Positions 1 to 6,764 of a stretch of 11,823 nt of DNA are shown here, one piece after another. The stretch is from contig CAAFHX010000015.1 in NCBI GenBank assembly GCA_900762815.1, forward strand, positions 1-11,823. Direction: 5' to 3'. Numbering within the stretch: position 1 is the stretch's first letter; every line of letters begins with the position of its first letter. The notes below the pieces were generated by a model that was not told the origin of the DNA, did not search any database, and saw only the letters and a program-made list of their open reading frames with translations. Position numbers and translations under genes: made by a program. This stretch comes from Candidatus Avelusimicrobium facis (lineage in GTDB: Bacteria; Elusimicrobiota; Elusimicrobia; Elusimicrobiales; Elusimicrobiaceae).

Positions 1-465
1 AGCCAAAGCCATAACGGGCTTTGATAAGAATAATTTGGAAACGTCAAAATTCCCTTCGGCGGCCCACTCATGAATGGCCCCAAATGTAATGGGATAGTTT
101 TGCTTCCTCCCCACAATAATCCCTTTTAAATTTGCCAAGGTTTTCCTCTCATCAAAAGAGGCAAATACATGGCTGTTGTCAATAGTACGATGACTCTCCC
201 TGTCTAAAATAGGGTTTTCGGCCGCAAAACGGGGTTTTCTCAGCTGAGAGCTTTGTGGAGGCACATTGCTAAAGGTCATGCATTTTTTAACTCCTGTTTC
301 ACAGGTAGCGAAAAATACCGATTGCAAGGCCCTATCCCCTTCCGGGTCAATGAACGACAATTTTTTTTGCTGATAAATCACTTCCTGTGCTCCGACGAGA
401 CTTCCGCAGCACATGAATACAAAAGGCAAGCAGCCTAATATAAATTTCATTAGAAACGTTTTCAT
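1..465 (-). CDS. Secreted protein with ankyrin-like segment, 3' end outside window
   Basis: An open reading frame reads leftward from an ATG at 465 for 155 codons and leaves the window without a stop, so the C-terminus is missing. A Shine-Dalgarno AGGAGA lies 7 nt before the ATG, and a consensus-like promoter lies further upstream. Residues 1-26 form a signal peptide: a Lys-containing start, a hydrophobic core (FILGCLPFVFMCC) and a likely signal peptidase I site after LVGA, so the product is probably periplasmic or exported. The last ~30 visible residues (AIHEWAAEGNFDVSKLFLSK) resemble an ankyrin repeat (the TPLHxAAxxGxxxVVxxLL pattern), which suggests ankyrin repeats continue beyond the edge. 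The middle, residues 27-120, is not recognised. The stretch is AT-richer than the rest of the window, with many AAA, ATT and TTT codons. The coding call is firm; the ankyrin call is tentative. Confidence 0.75.
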   Translation of the reverse strand, partial: MKTFLMKFILGCLPFVFMCCGSLVGAQEVIYQQKKLSFIDPEGDRALQSVFFATCETGVKKCMTFSNVPPQSSQLRKPRFAAENPILDRESHRTIDNSHVFASFDERKTLANLKGIIVGRKQNYPITFGAIHEWAAEGNFDVSKLFLSKPVMALA

Positions 466-486
466 GGGGCTATCTCCTGTAAAGTT

Positions 487-515
487 AGTATATATCAAAA
501 ATACACGTTTTTCAA
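487..515 (-). promoter_or_regulatory. Sigma70-type promoter for the secreted ankyrin-like gene
   Basis: On the minus strand, TTGAAA (515-510) is followed by a 17-nt spacer and TATACT (492-487). This is close to consensus in both boxes and has ideal spacing. The predicted start lies near 480, giving a leader of about 15 nt that still contains the AGGAGA ribosome site (478-473) in front of the ATG at 465. Confidence 0.75.
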
Positions 516-631
516 GCCCGTGTAAGCTGTCTTTCCATGCGTTTGCTTTAGCTGCGGCTAGGGTGGGGAATCGCTATGCTACGACAATATGAGCCGGCCC
601 TAATCTGCTTTGTTCCGCCAGCACTCTCCCG

Positions 632-645
632 TGATATTGTAAAAT
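632..645 (+). promoter_or_regulatory. Extended -10 promoter for the DUF2157 operon
   Basis: TG-A-TATTGT (632-640) is an extended -10 element; an overlapping TAAAAT (640-645) is an alternative -10. No convincing -35 was found. Both place the transcript start only about 0-6 nt before the ATG at 652, and no Shine-Dalgarno is visible, so the mRNA may be leaderless or nearly so. Confidence 0.45.
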
Positions 646-651
646 AAAACT

Positions 652-1464
652 ATGCGAAATACTTTTACCTTTTCCCGTTCTGTTCTGCCCGCTTGGGTGG
701 CCCCGTGCTGCGGGGTAACCGGGGCGGCCTTGTTTTTATCGGGCGTGGTGTGTTTCTTTGCTTACAATTGGGACGCGCTGGGCCTGCTGCTTAAATTTGC
801 TTTGCCGCTGGCGGGGCTGCTGCTGTGCGGCGGGGGAGCCTATTACAAAGGCCCGGCCCGCGGGGCGGGGCATGTGCTCAGCGTCGGGGCGGGGCTGTTT
901 CTGGGTGTTTTTTGGGCGGTGTATGCACAGGCGTACCCGACGGGCGCGTTTACGTACGAATTTTTTTGCGCGTGGGCTGGGTGTCTGTTGCCGCTGGCAC
1001 TGCTGGCGGGCAGCCGTTGGCTGTGGCTGCTGTGGGTAGAGGTGGTTAGTGTTTATATTGTTTGCGGTTTGGACAGCCCGGCTAATTTTTGGCTCTTTGT
1101 TTCCTTGCAGTTAGCGGCTTTTGCCGTAGCGGAGCGGGCCTATTTCAAAACCCGCCGTATGAGCTGGTTTTCTTTGCTGTTTTTACTCCCCATATTGTCG
1201 GACCTTTTGGCCTGGGGCATGGGGACGGCGTGGAGTTGGTGGGGCGGTTGCTTAGCGGCTGTTTTGCTGCTGGCGGCGTATGGCGTTATTTTCAAACGCG
1301 GTGCCACGCAGCTGGGGTTGTGCACCTTGGCCGCAGACCTGCTTATCCTTTTCCAATTCCGCCGGCTGTCTGCGGTGGAGCTGATGGCCTGGACCCTCAT
1401 TTTATTTATTGCCGGCGCGTGGGGCGTGTATACTTTGTCCCGCCGGGGAGAGCAACATGACTAA
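652..1464 (+). CDS. DUF2157 domain-containing integral membrane protein
   Basis: A 270-residue, very hydrophobic protein with about eight predicted membrane segments. Two stretches match what I know of DUF2157: AYNWDAL at residues 37-43 and YAQAYPTG...FFCAWA at 91-109, which corresponds to the family's conserved Q-x-Y and acidic/Trp region. The remaining helices are generic. It is the first gene of a four-gene operon and overlaps the DUF4401 gene by 8 nt. DUF2157, DUF4401 and GDYXXLXY genes are known to occur side by side in many Gram-negative bacteria, so the three products probably act together in the inner membrane; their biochemical role is unknown. The start is chosen because the ATG opens the hydrophobic N-terminus and sits just behind a -10 box. 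There is no visible ribosome-binding site. The family call is fairly firm; the function is unknown. Confidence 0.8.
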   Translation: MRNTFTFSRSVLPAWVAPCCGVTGAALFLSGVVCFFAYNWDALGLLLKFALPLAGLLLCGGGAYYKGPARGAGHVLSVGAGLFLGVFWAVYAQAYPTGAFTYEFFCAWAGCLLPLALLAGSRWLWLLWVEVVSVYIVCGLDSPANFWLFVSLQLAAFAVAERAYFKTRRMSWFSLLFLLPILSDLLAWGMGTAWSWWGGCLAAVLLLAAYGVIFKRGATQLGLCTLAADLLILFQFRRLSAVELMAWTLILFIAGAWGVYTLSRRGEQHD

Positions 1465-2374
1465 TCAAGCAAAAATGCCCTGGATGGTATCGGCCCTGTT
1501 GGGTTTTGGCGCGTGGTTGGCGTGTGCGCTGTCTCTTTTGTTCTTTTTAAAGCAAAATCTGGCCCCGTGGGTGGGCCTGGGATTTGTGCTTTTGGCCTAT
1601 GGCTTGGATTGGGGGGCGGCGCGTTGCGGCGGCGCGTGGGGCGCTTTTTGGGCGCAGGCGTCTTTGGCTTTTTCGCTATGCGGCAAGGGGCTGCTGCTCT
1701 TTGGCCTGGGCAAGGAGTATCACTTGGGGCTGGGCGGCGGTTTTGCCGTTGCAACCGTTCTGGCGGCATTAAGTTATCCGCTGTTTCGGCACCCGTTGGA
1801 CCGCACCGCGGTGGTATGGGCGGCCGGGTGTTTGGGCATGGGATACTTGTACGAGACCCTGCATGGGCCTTGGGCCTACCTGGAGCTGTTGTCCGTTGGC
1901 GTGTTCGCTGTGGCCTATGCCTTATTTTGGATGCGCCGCGAGTGGATGCAGCCCGTGGCTTGGGCGCTGTGGGGCACTTGTTTTATCCCGGTGTTGGTGG
2001 CTCTTTTTAATGACGGGGGAACGATGGGTTTTGGCAGTTTAAATTCCCTGCTGCTCGGCGTGGTGCTGTGTGCCTTTTATGTGTGGCGGGCGCGCAAGCA
2101 AAGTTCCGTGTGGATAGCCGCCTTGGTTTTAATGGTGGCGTATTTAAGCAATACGGGCACGCTCATGGGCGGGGCCTTGGTGTGCTTGGGCCTGGCGCAA
2201 AAGCGGCGTTTGCCGGCGGTGGCGGGGGGGAGCGTCTTTGCACTGTCTTTGATGTGGCTGTACTATCACATGCAGACGACTTTGTTGGTCAAGTCATTCT
2301 ATTTGTGTGGAGCCGGGGCCTTGCTTTTGCTGGCCTATGCCGTGCTGAAAAAGGGGGAGGCGCATGCGCAATAA
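1457..2374 (+). CDS. DUF4401 domain-containing integral membrane protein
   Basis: A 305-residue polytopic membrane protein with about nine or ten hydrophobic segments. The start at 1457 is preferred over an upstream in-frame ATG at 1409 because it has GGGGAGAG about 6 nt upstream and overlaps the previous gene by only 8 nt, the usual arrangement for translational coupling. Family-like stretches are FWAQASLAFSLCGKGLLLFG (residues 64-83) and YYHMQTTLLVKSFYLCGAG (269-287); the TLLxKS motif in the penultimate helix is characteristic of DUF4401. It has no recognised catalytic residues. It partners with the flanking DUF2157 and GDYXXLXY genes and presumably shares their unknown membrane function. 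The following gene begins inside its last codons, an 11-nt overlap. Confidence 0.8.
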   Translation: MTNQAKMPWMVSALLGFGAWLACALSLLFFLKQNLAPWVGLGFVLLAYGLDWGAARCGGAWGAFWAQASLAFSLCGKGLLLFGLGKEYHLGLGGGFAVATVLAALSYPLFRHPLDRTAVVWAAGCLGMGYLYETLHGPWAYLELLSVGVFAVAYALFWMRREWMQPVAWALWGTCFIPVLVALFNDGGTMGFGSLNSLLLGVVLCAFYVWRARKQSSVWIAALVLMVAYLSNTGTLMGGALVCLGLAQKRRLPAVAGGSVFALSLMWLYYHMQTTLLVKSFYLCGAGALLLLAYAVLKKGEAHAQ

Positions 2375-2888
2375 ACTTTTCTTTTTAACGGTGTGTTTGC
2401 TTTGCGGCGGGTTGCTGGGCTATGCCTGGCATACGCAGCGCAGTTTGGCTTCGGCGCAGACGGTCTATTTTGAAATCACCCCGCAGGACCCCCGGGCCTT
2501 GTTGTCTGGGGATTATATGCAGCTGAGTTATGTGTTGGAAGAAGAGAAAAACATAAAAGCAATGGAAAAAGTTTTTTCCAAGGAAGCTCCTTCCGACATT
2601 ACGGACGAATGGATAAAACAGCAATTCCCGGAGAAAGCATGGACCTTTTATGAAGACGAGCGGGGCCTGGTCCAAACGGAACAGACGCCGCGCCCGCTTG
2701 TCGTGCCTATCCGCAAGGACGGCTTGAGCGTCCGGGCCCGTTTGCCGCACCAATTTTATTTTCAAGAAGGAAAAGCCAAAATGTATGAAAATGCCGCCTA
2801 TGCCCGCATGGCCCGCTTGGGCAACGGCTCTTTTATTTTAACGGGCTTGACGGATAAAAACCTACACCTATTGGGAGAAGAAAAATGA
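2364..2888 (+). CDS. GDYXXLXY domain-containing membrane-anchored protein
   Basis: A 174-residue protein with a single N-terminal hydrophobic segment (residues 5-22, an uncleaved anchor or signal) followed by a soluble, probably periplasmic domain. The name-giving motif is present intact as GDYMQLSY at residues 49-56. The family's second conserved block is also visible: FYFQEGKAKMYENAAYA (131-147), then GxxxLTGLTDKNLHLL near the C-terminus. A central charged insertion (about 58-90) is variable. GGGGAGG lies 3-4 nt before the ATG at 2364, inside the end of the DUF4401 gene. The stop overlaps the next ATG in an ATGA, so it is translationally coupled to the Mrp/NBP35 gene. It is a member of the DUF2157-DUF4401-GDYXXLXY trio; no function is established that I can name. 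Confidence 0.85.
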   Translation: MRNKLFFLTVCLLCGGLLGYAWHTQRSLASAQTVYFEITPQDPRALLSGDYMQLSYVLEEEKNIKAMEKVFSKEAPSDITDEWIKQQFPEKAWTFYEDERGLVQTEQTPRPLVVPIRKDGLSVRARLPHQFYFQEGKAKMYENAAYARMARLGNGSFILTGLTDKNLHLLGEEK

Positions 2889-3718
2889 GCGAAAATTGTG
2901 ATCACGACTGCGCGTCCTGCGCGCAACATTGCGACAGCCGCCAAGCGGCGCAAAGCCTGCAAATCCAACCCAACCCGCGCGCCCGGGTGGGCAAGGTCAT
3001 TGCCGTGTGCAGCGGCAAAGGGGGTGTGGGGAAATCTTTGGTAACGGCCATGCTGGCCGCCGCCGCGCAAAAAAAAGGCTTGCGCGCCGGGGTGTTGGAT
3101 GCCGATATTACCGGGCCGTCTATTCCTAAAATGTTCGGCGTACACAGCCGCGCCCAAGGGGATCCCACCGGGGTCTATCCGGTCTGCAGCGCCGGCGGGG
3201 TGCAGCTGATGTCGCTGAATTTGCTTTTGGACCACGAAACCGACCCGGTCATTTGGCGCGGCCCGCTGATTACAGGCACGGTGCGCCAATTTTGGACGGA
3301 AGTGATTTGGGACCAGGTAGACGTGCTGTTTGTAGATATGCCCCCGGGTACGGGCGATGTGACGCTGACGGTATTTCAAAGTTTGCCCATAGACGGCATT
3401 GTGTTTGTCACCACGCCGCAAGAGCTGGTGGGGATGATTGTACAGAAGGCCGTCAAAATGGCGCAGCTGATGAAACTGCCTTTGACCGCGCTGGTGGAAA
3501 ATATGAGCTATTTTACGTGTCCCGATTGCGGCAAAGAGCACGAAATTTTTGGCAAAAGCCGCGTGCAGGAAACAGCCCAAGCCTTTGGCATTACGGCCAC
3601 GGCCCGCTTGCCGTTGAGCCCGGATATAGCCGCTGCCGCCGACCGCGGGGGCATTGAGGGGCTGGGTTTGCCGCAGTTGGACGCGGTGCTTCACGCCCTG
3701 GACAGCATTAAAAAATAA
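2885..3718 (+). CDS. Mrp/NBP35-family P-loop ATPase, Fe-S cluster carrier
   Basis: A 277-residue cytoplasmic ATPase of the Mrp/NBP35/ApbC family, which binds a labile Fe-S cluster and hands it to apo-proteins. Visible features in order: an N-terminal cysteine cluster C5-X3-C9-X2-C12-X3-C16; the deviant Walker A GKGGVGKS (44-51) with the signature Lys45; DAD (72-74), the Walker A' region; DMPPGTGD (151-158), the Walker B/switch region typical of Mrp; and CPDC (212-215), the C-terminal pair thought to bind the bridging cluster between two monomers. There is no N-terminal DUF59/MIP18 domain, so it is the short bacterial NBP35-like form. It overlaps the GDYXXLXY gene by 4 nt (ATGA) and is followed by a hairpin, making it the last gene of that operon. 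Whether it serves the membrane trio or is only co-expressed cannot be told from the sequence. Confidence 0.92.
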   Translation: MSENCDHDCASCAQHCDSRQAAQSLQIQPNPRARVGKVIAVCSGKGGVGKSLVTAMLAAAAQKKGLRAGVLDADITGPSIPKMFGVHSRAQGDPTGVYPVCSAGGVQLMSLNLLLDHETDPVIWRGPLITGTVRQFWTEVIWDQVDVLFVDMPPGTGDVTLTVFQSLPIDGIVFVTTPQELVGMIVQKAVKMAQLMKLPLTALVENMSYFTCPDCGKEHEIFGKSRVQETAQAFGITATARLPLSPDIAAAADRGGIEGLGLPQLDAVLHALDSIKK

Positions 3719-3736
3719 GTGCATTTTGCTTTTGGG

Positions 3737-3765
3737 CCCGTCCGGCCGGTGCGCCGGGCGGGTTT
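3737..3765 (+). terminator. GC-rich hairpin after the Mrp/NBP35 gene
   Basis: CCCGTCCGGC (3737-3746) pairs with GCCGGGCGGG (3753-3762) over 10 bp with one G:U pair and a 6-nt loop, 18 nt after the stop. Only three T follow, so it is a weak or atypical intrinsic terminator. It would nonetheless separate the upstream operon from the aminotransferase gene. Confidence 0.6.
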
Positions 3766-3768
3766 GTA

Positions 3769-3803
3769 GCATACAAATGCGCCAAAGTATACAATGCCCC
3801 AAA
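3769..3803 (+). repeat. Imperfect tandem direct repeat in the aminotransferase leader region
   Basis: GCATACAAATGCGCCAAA (3769-3786) is followed immediately by GTATACAATGCCCCAAA (3787-3803). The copies agree at 15 of 18 aligned positions (two substitutions and one deletion). It lies between the terminator of the upstream operon and the promoter of the aminotransferase-pckA operon, where a regulator site could be expected; it could equally be a chance or slipped duplication. Confidence 0.5.
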
Positions 3804-3836
3804 TTACGAAGAAATGCGCTTTTGTGGGAAATTAAA

Positions 3837-3858
3837 TGTTACAATAGATAGAGGAAGG
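3837..3858 (+). promoter_or_regulatory. Extended -10 promoter and ribosome site of the aminotransferase-pckA operon
   Basis: TG-T-TACAAT (3837-3845) is an extended -10 element without a clear -35. GAGGAAGG (3851-3858) is a strong Shine-Dalgarno 7 nt before the ATG at 3866 and supports that start. The predicted transcript start near 3852 falls within or just at this site, so the leader would be very short. Confidence 0.5.
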
Positions 3859-3865
3859 TTTAGCT

Positions 3866-5056
3866 ATGTCTGATTTGACCTTAAGCAAACGCGCCCAACA
3901 AATTGGCGATTCGCCCACATTGAAAATCAATGCCCTGGTGCGCGCCATGAAAAAAGAAGGCAAGCCGCTCATCCACTTGGGCGGGGGGGAGCCGGTATTT
4001 CCCGCACCGCAGGCGGCGGTGGACGCCATCGTTGCCAAGGCCCAAACCCGCAAAATAAAATATACGCCCTCTTCCGGCACGCCGGAGCTCAAAGCGGCGG
4101 TGGCGGACTACACCCTCAAATATTACGGGCAAAAAATGGCGGCGGAAAATATTTTGGTTTCCGCCGGCGCCAAGCAAGCTTTGTTTAATTTTCTTTTGGC
4201 GGCGGTGAATCCGGGCGACGAAGTCGTTTTTCCCGCGCCCTATTGGGTCAGCTACCCGGAAATGGTCAAACTGGCCGGCGGTACCCCCGTTATCGTGCGT
4301 CCGCAGCAGGGGCTGCAGATTTCCTTTGAACAGCTCCGCGCGGCGGTAACGGACAAGACCAAGGCCCTTTTGCTCAACAGCCCCAACAATCCATCGGGCC
4401 TGGTGTTTTCGGCAGATTTTATTGAACAGGCCGTGCGTTTGGCCGAAGAAAAACAGATTTTTTTGCTGATGGATGATATTTATCATCAGTTGGTTTTTGA
4501 TAACCTCCGCTGCCCCAATCCGTACGCATTTAGCAAACAGGGGCAGAATTTGGTCATCGTAAACGGCGTGTCCAAATTATACGGCCTGACGGGGCTGCGT
4601 ATCGGATGGGCAGTATCTAAAAACAGTTCTTTAATCAGCGCTATGGGCCGCATGCAGGCGCAGAGCACGTCGTGCAACAGCGACGTGTCCGAAGCCGCTG
4701 CGGTGGCCGCCCTCACCGGCGACCAAAGCTGTATTGAAGAATTGCGTTCTTTGTTGCAAGAGAACCGCAATGTCTTGCTGGAGGAATTGAGCCAAATTCC
4801 CCATGTGGCGGTGCAAAAACCGCAAGGGACATTCTATTCTTTTGCCGATTTTAGCTATTATAACCCGGACTCGCAGGCGCTGGCTCAGTACCTGCTGGAA
4901 AAGGCTATGGTAGCCGTAGTGCCTGGGAAAGCCTTCGGACTGGACGGCCATTTGCGCATCAGCTTTTGTGCCGCCAAGGACAGCATTGTGGAGGGGGTCC
5001 GACGGATCAAACAGGCGCTGAAAAATATCCCTATAAAGGAAGGAAACCGAACATGA
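3866..5056 (+). CDS. PLP-dependent class I aminotransferase, probably aspartate aminotransferase
   Basis: A 396-residue cytoplasmic enzyme, normal length for the fold-type I, AspC-like (subgroup I-gamma) family, which would interconvert aspartate and 2-oxoglutarate with oxaloacetate and glutamate using pyridoxal phosphate. Family signposts: GGGEPVF (39-45); YTPSSGTPELKAA (66-78); YW (126-127), which stacks on the cofactor; NSPNNPSG (171-178); DDIYH (203-207), where the common DEIY has Asp for Glu; SKLYGLTGLRIGW (236-248) with the predicted Schiff-base lysine at K237 and phosphate-binding R245; and HLRISF (362-367) with R364 as the substrate carboxylate anchor. Substrate choice is inferred; aromatic or alanine specificity is not excluded. 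The stop overlaps the pckA start in an ATGA. The neighbouring PEP carboxykinase makes or uses oxaloacetate, which favours the aspartate assignment. Confidence 0.88.
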   Translation: MSDLTLSKRAQQIGDSPTLKINALVRAMKKEGKPLIHLGGGEPVFPAPQAAVDAIVAKAQTRKIKYTPSSGTPELKAAVADYTLKYYGQKMAAENILVSAGAKQALFNFLLAAVNPGDEVVFPAPYWVSYPEMVKLAGGTPVIVRPQQGLQISFEQLRAAVTDKTKALLLNSPNNPSGLVFSADFIEQAVRLAEEKQIFLLMDDIYHQLVFDNLRCPNPYAFSKQGQNLVIVNGVSKLYGLTGLRIGWAVSKNSSLISAMGRMQAQSTSCNSDVSEAAAVAALTGDQSCIEELRSLLQENRNVLLEELSQIPHVAVQKPQGTFYSFADFSYYNPDSQALAQYLLEKAMVAVVPGKAFGLDGHLRISFCAAKDSIVEGVRRIKQALKNIPIKEGNRT

Positions 5057-6696
5057 ATACAAAACACGCGAAACCGGACTTTTATAAGCCGGACTACGGC
5101 CTGGAGCACTCCGGGCTAAAAACCACCAAGACCGTGTATTGGAACTATTCCACCCCGGCCTTGTATGAAGAAGCCATCAAACGCGAAGAAGGCGACGTCG
5201 TCTACGGCGGCCCCCTGTGCGTCAGCACCGGCAAACACACCGGCCGCAGCCCCAATGACCGCTTCTTTGTAAAGACCCCCGACGTGGAAGGCAAACTTTG
5301 GTTCAGCAAAGGCAATGTGGGCATTGAACCGAAATATTGGGACATCTTGTACAAAAAAGCCCAAGAATACGCCGCCGACAAAGATTTGTTCGCCCGCGAC
5401 GCCTATGTAGGCTCCAGCGAGGCGTCCCGCCTCAAAGTGCGCGCCATCACCGAATGCGCTTGGACGAACTTGTTTGTAAAAAATATGTTCATTGAGCCCA
5501 AAAAAGAAGAGCTCAAATCTTTCGTGCCGCAGTTTACCTTGATTTGCTTGCCGCGCATGAAAGCCGACCCGAAGACCGACGGTACCAACTCCGAAACGGC
5601 CATTTTGATCAACTTTGAGAAGAAGATGGTCTTGGTCATCGGCACCGAATACGGCGGCGAAAATAAAAAAGCTTTGTTTACGGTCATGAACTACCTCTTG
5701 CCGCAAAAAGGCATTATGACCATGCACTGCTCGGCCAACGTCGGCTCCAAAGGCGACAGCGCCATTTTCTTCGGTTTGTCCGGCACGGGCAAAACCACCT
5801 TGTCTGCCGATGTCTCCCGCGGTTTGATCGGCGACGACGAACACGGCTGGGATGACAGTGGTGTGTTCAACTTTGAAGGCGGCTGCTACGCTAAGGTCAT
5901 CAAACTCAACGAAGAAGCCGAACCGCAAATTTACTCCACCACCCGCCGCTTTGGCACCGTGTTGGAAAATGTCGTCTTTGACCCCGAGACCGGCAAGCTG
6001 GACCTGGACGACGGCACCTTGACCGAAAACACCCGCGCCTGCTATCCGCTTCACTTCATCAGCAACGCCGTGGAAGCCGAGCGCGCCGATCACCCCAAGA
6101 ACATTATCTTCTTGACCTGTGATGCTTTCGGTGTGATGCCTCCGATTTCTAAACTCAGCCCGGACCAAGCCTTGTACCACTTCATCAGCGGTTATACCGC
6201 CAAAGTGGCCGGCACGGAAAAAGGCGTCAAAGAGCCGCAGAGCACCTTCAGCACCTGCTTCGGCGGGCCGTTTATGCCCTTGCACCCGGATGTGTACGCC
6301 CAATTGCTCAAAAAGAAAATTAAAGAGCACAATGTGGACTGCTGGCTGGTCAACACCGGCTGGATCGGCGGCCCCTACGGCGTCGGCAACCGCATCAGCA
6401 TCAAATATACCCGCACGCTGCTCAACGCCGCCTTGGACGGCAAATTGGCCAAAGTGCACTTTACCACCGACCCGGTGTTTGGCTTCCAAATCCCGACCGA
6501 GTGCGAAGGCGTACCGTCTGAAATTTTGAACCCCATGAACCTGTGGCAAGACAAAGCCGCGTACATGAAAAAGTACGAAGAGCTGGCCAAAGCGTTTGTG
6601 GAAAACTTCAAAAAATACGCCGACGGCGTGTCCCAAGAAGTGCTCGCCGCTGCGCCGAAAGTGAAAGAAACTTGCGGCTGCTGCTGCGGCAAATAA
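5053..6696 (+). CDS. pckA: Phosphoenolpyruvate carboxykinase (ATP)
   Basis: A 547-residue cytoplasmic enzyme catalysing OAA + ATP = PEP + ADP + CO2; in fermenters it often runs toward OAA. The start at 5053 is preferred over an in-frame ATG at 4966 because AAGGAAGGA (5036-5044) precedes it and it overlaps the aminotransferase stop as ATGA. Visible motifs: GRSPNDRF (64-71) with substrate-binding R65; GTEYGGENKK (197-206) with the metal-ligand lysine; HCSANVG (225-231) with metal-ligand H225; P-loop GLSGTGKTT (241-249); GDDEHGWDD (260-268) with the metal-binding acidic residues; and ENTRACYP (325-332). These define the ATP-dependent, not the GTP-dependent, family. Codon use is rich in TTC, AAC, GAC, GGC and ACC compared with neighbours, which suggests high expression. 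Oddity: the protein ends in CGCCCGK, four cysteines in five residues, which I do not know from the family. Confidence 0.97.
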   Translation: MNTKHAKPDFYKPDYGLEHSGLKTTKTVYWNYSTPALYEEAIKREEGDVVYGGPLCVSTGKHTGRSPNDRFFVKTPDVEGKLWFSKGNVGIEPKYWDILYKKAQEYAADKDLFARDAYVGSSEASRLKVRAITECAWTNLFVKNMFIEPKKEELKSFVPQFTLICLPRMKADPKTDGTNSETAILINFEKKMVLVIGTEYGGENKKALFTVMNYLLPQKGIMTMHCSANVGSKGDSAIFFGLSGTGKTTLSADVSRGLIGDDEHGWDDSGVFNFEGGCYAKVIKLNEEAEPQIYSTTRRFGTVLENVVFDPETGKLDLDDGTLTENTRACYPLHFISNAVEAERADHPKNIIFLTCDAFGVMPPISKLSPDQALYHFISGYTAKVAGTEKGVKEPQSTFSTCFGGPFMPLHPDVYAQLLKKKIKEHNVDCWLVNTGWIGGPYGVGNRISIKYTRTLLNAALDGKLAKVHFTTDPVFGFQIPTECEGVPSEILNPMNLWQDKAAYMKKYEELAKAFVENFKKYADGVSQEVLAAAPKVKETCGCCCGK

Positions 6697-6704
6697 GTTT
6701 TGAC

Positions 6705-6740
6705 CCAAATTGTAAGGGGCGAAAACCCCTTACAATTTGG
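6705..6740 (+). terminator. Perfect 15-bp hairpin after pckA
   Basis: CCAAATTGTAAGGGG (6705-6719) and CCCCTTACAATTTGG (6726-6740) are exact reverse complements with a 6-nt loop (CGAAAA). It begins 8 nt after the pckA stop. There is no T-tract behind it (CCCGTAAT follows), so it may be an RNA-stabilising 3' stem or an operator-like palindrome rather than a classical intrinsic terminator. Confidence 0.6.
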
Positions 6741-6747
6741 CCCGTAA

Positions 6748-6758
6748 TATACTAGAAT
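6748..6758 (+). promoter_or_regulatory. Candidate -10 for the SWIB gene
   Basis: TATACT (6748-6753) is a good -10 box but has no clear -35 at 16-18 nt. An overlapping TAGAAT (6753-6758) would pair with TTACAA (6730-6735) at 17-nt spacing, placing that -35 in the right arm of the preceding hairpin. Either gives a leader of about 45-50 nt. Confidence 0.45.
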
Positions 6759-6764
6759 AAAAGA

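Noticed and set aside
2798-3802. A 334-codon open frame on the minus strand opposite the Mrp/NBP35 gene
   Set aside because: It is antisense to a gene with complete motifs, has no domain of its own, and its composition (many His, Arg and Gln) is typical of a shadow frame.
5116-6708. A 530-codon open frame on the minus strand opposite pckA
   Set aside because: It exactly shadows a canonical, codon-biased pckA. The frame stays open because of the C-ending codons of the real gene, and it shows no recognisable domain or ribosome site.
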